From assembly GCA_009786775.1 (NCBI GenBank), contig WQRL01000140.1, positions 1-5,750 of the forward strand: a stretch of DNA of 5,750 bases, in the 5' to 3' direction. Under the pieces are notes generated by a model. That model searched no databases, was not told the origin of the DNA, and was given only the letters and a program-made list of their open reading frames with translations. This document shows positions 4,889 through 5,750 of this stretch, one piece after another. The stretch comes from Oscillospiraceae bacterium (GTDB taxonomy: Bacteria > Bacillota > Clostridia > Oscillospirales > Oscillospiraceae). How positions within the stretch are numbered: position 1 is the stretch's first letter; every line of letters begins with the position of its first letter. A program made the translations under genes and the position numbers.

Positions 4889-5188
4889 ATGCTATGCCCG
4901 CATTGTAACGCCGAATTTACTCAGAGGCTTAAGTTTTGCCCGAGATGTGGAGCGCCAAAGCCTGAGGAGCCCTCGGGTGCCAGTCAGGAAACTTCCCACG
5001 GAGCCTCTCACCAAACCTATCGCGAATACCGTGAAGTGCCGTTTTTTGTAAATGCTGAAAATGCGCAGCAGTATGGACCGAAGCGCACTTTTGATGATGA
5101 GAGCATAAGGCGTTTTCTAATAGGTTTTATTTTAGTTTCGATAGCTGTAGTGGGCTTTGTCGTTTTTCTGGTGGCCCGGGGCAACTAA
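4889..5188 (+). CDS. Zinc-ribbon single-pass membrane protein
   Basis: A 99-residue protein with a rubredoxin-like zinc ribbon at the very N-terminus (C3, C6, C17, C20: CPHC and CPRCG). A polar linker of about 55 residues rich in Ser, Glu and His follows, then one membrane helix at about 76-96 (FLIGFILVSIAVVGFVVFL) and a three-residue tail. Arg74-Arg75 before the helix suggest that the ribbon stays in the cytoplasm. This layout is common among small Bacillota proteins of unknown role; I cannot assign a function. AGGTGG (4875-4880) lies eight bases before ATG, and a good promoter lies just upstream. A small AT hairpin (AAAACT/AGTTTT, 5187-5202) overlaps the stop codon. Confidence 0.8.
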   Translation: MLCPHCNAEFTQRLKFCPRCGAPKPEEPSGASQETSHGASHQTYREYREVPFFVNAENAQQYGPKRTFDDESIRRFLIGFILVSIAVVGFVVFLVARGN

Positions 5189-5243
5189 AACTTTATAGTT
5201 TTTGCGGGGCTTGGTTTGCAAAAGATCGCAACTTATATACATG

Positions 5244-5281
5244 CCCAAACAATCATTTTCCAAGGCCGTTTTGTGTTTGGG
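5244..5281 (+). promoter_or_regulatory. Stem-loop upstream of the 79-residue gene
   Basis: CCCAAACA (5244-5251) pairs perfectly with TGTTTGGG (5274-5281) around a 22-base loop, ten bases before the AAAGGA that may serve as ribosome site. It may be a leader structure. It falls in a possible but unlikely N-terminal extension of the downstream frame, which favours its being non-coding. Confidence 0.4.
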
Positions 5282-5309
5282 AATTATTAGAAAGGACTGG
5301 CCATTATTT

Positions 5310-5549
5310 ATGACAATCAAGGTTAACAGGCCGGAGAATATGGAGGCGCTTTACTCAAGGTGTAAAAGGGATGCCGAGGCAAATGGCATTGCTGTAACAG
5401 GGGACATGCATAAGGGTAGCGCTAAGGGTTTTGGTTTTGAGGGGAGTTATGTTGTGGATGAGAATTTCATTACCATAACCCTTGCAAAGAAGCCGCCTTT
5501 TATTTCAAAATCACGGATTGAGAAAGAAATATCAAATTACTTGCGCTGA
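5310..5549 (+). CDS. Small 79-residue protein, possibly related to the polyhydroxyalkanoic-acid-system family
   Basis: An 79-residue soluble protein starting MTIKVNRPENMEALYSRCKR. It appears to have an alpha-beta layout: a short strand, a helix at about 9-25, a glycine-rich turn (KGSAKGFGFEGSYVV, 35-49), a strand (FITITL) and a C-terminal helix (SRIEKEISNYL). This order and the terminal IExxIxxxL pattern recall the small PHA-system family PF09650, which is mostly proteobacterial, so the match is tentative. The frame is open upstream to TTG at 5202, but that part looks non-coding. AAAGGA (5291-5296) is 13 bases from ATG, which is rather far. It lies 121 bases after the zinc-ribbon gene and may share its transcript. 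Confidence 0.6.
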   Translation: MTIKVNRPENMEALYSRCKRDAEANGIAVTGDMHKGSAKGFGFEGSYVVDENFITITLAKKPPFISKSRIEKEISNYLR

Positions 5550-5561
5550 TTTCTTTTTAAG

Positions 5562-5648
5562 AAAAAACCGCAGACGTGCAAGCGCCCTGCGTATGGAGTT
5601 GCAGCCTTGGCTGATTTTTTCCATAGTAAGGGCGCTTGCGCATCCGCG
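5562..5648 (-). terminator. Stem-loop with T-run, probable minus-strand terminator
   Basis: Positions 5569-5588 pair with 5629-5648 over 20 positions with two mismatches. The 11-bp core GCAAGCGCCCT (5578-5588) is perfect. The loop itself folds through TATGGA (5592-5597) with TCCATA (5620-5625) and CAGC with GCTG. On the minus strand the stem is followed at once by CGG and six T, the form of an intrinsic terminator. No T-run follows on the plus strand. It is large for a terminator and may have another role. Confidence 0.6.
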
Positions 5649-5706
5649 TGTTGCGGCGCTTATAATGCGTTAAAATAGGTGTTAAAAATTTTGACTCACT
5701 TGCAGA

Positions 5707-5750
5707 TTATTCGCGGACAAGCACTGTGCCATCGCCAGCAATTAGCCAGT
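5707..5750 (-). CDS. C-terminal end of an unidentified minus-strand gene (partial)
   Basis: Reading in from the right edge on the minus strand, one frame gives WLIAGDGTVLVRE and then TAA (5709-5707). The next downstream element on that strand is the terminator-like stem with six T at 5562-5648, which is what the end of a real gene should show. Only 13 codons are visible, so neither the gene nor its family can be established. Confidence 0.35.
   Translation of the reverse strand, partial: WLIAGDGTVLVRE

Noticed and set aside
5202..5309. N-terminal extension of the 79-residue protein from TTG
   Set aside because: It has no ribosome site, contains an 8-bp stem-loop, and its residues do not resemble a domain; the ATG at 5310 fits better.

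Overview
The window looks like chromosomal DNA from a low-to-mid GC member of the Bacillota, most likely class Clostridia. It has strong AGGAGG-type ribosome binding sites, good sigma-A-type promoters, a MtaB-type tRNA methylthiotransferase and a DinB/YfiT-like protein. No plasmid, phage-structural or transposase gene is visible. Everything below was read by eye; no search or folding program was run.

Layout. (1) 1-223: non-coding, with a nested, structured element at about 67-209. (2) 224-1114: two tandem copies (offset 469 bases) of one module. Each copy has a sense promoter, a large leader hairpin that touches the Shine-Dalgarno sequence, a 46-codon gene for a one-helix membrane peptide with a basic tail, and a conserved opposing promoter (TTGACA, 17 bases, TAAAAT or TAGAAT) that would make a roughly 76-nt RNA antisense to the 3' end of the small gene. 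This is the architecture of a 3'-overlapping type I toxin-antitoxin pair. (3) 1113-1428: a promoter followed by a 41-position stem (1157-1303) that competes with a terminator-like hairpin (1286-1308), upstream of mtaB. (4) 1429-2721 mtaB; 2798-3268 DinB-like protein. (5) 3265-4599 (minus): ATP-dependent DNA ligase, tail-to-tail with the DinB gene with overlapping stop codons. (6) 4600-4888: divergent promoters on either side of a 97-base palindrome. (7) 4889-5188: zinc-ribbon membrane protein; 5310-5549: 79-residue protein. (8) 5569-5648: a stem-loop that is probably the terminator of a minus-strand gene whose last codons lie at 5707-5750.

How the parts relate. The protein genes are housekeeping or accessory singletons rather than one pathway. 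mtaB modifies t6A37 in tRNA, and the ligase is an accessory ATP-dependent enzyme. The most unusual content is RNA-level. The duplicated module has few differences in its leader and in the membrane-helix part of its gene, but many in the segment the antisense RNA would cover, with a compensatory base-pair change. This suggests two paralogous toxin-antitoxin pairs that are diverging in partner specificity.
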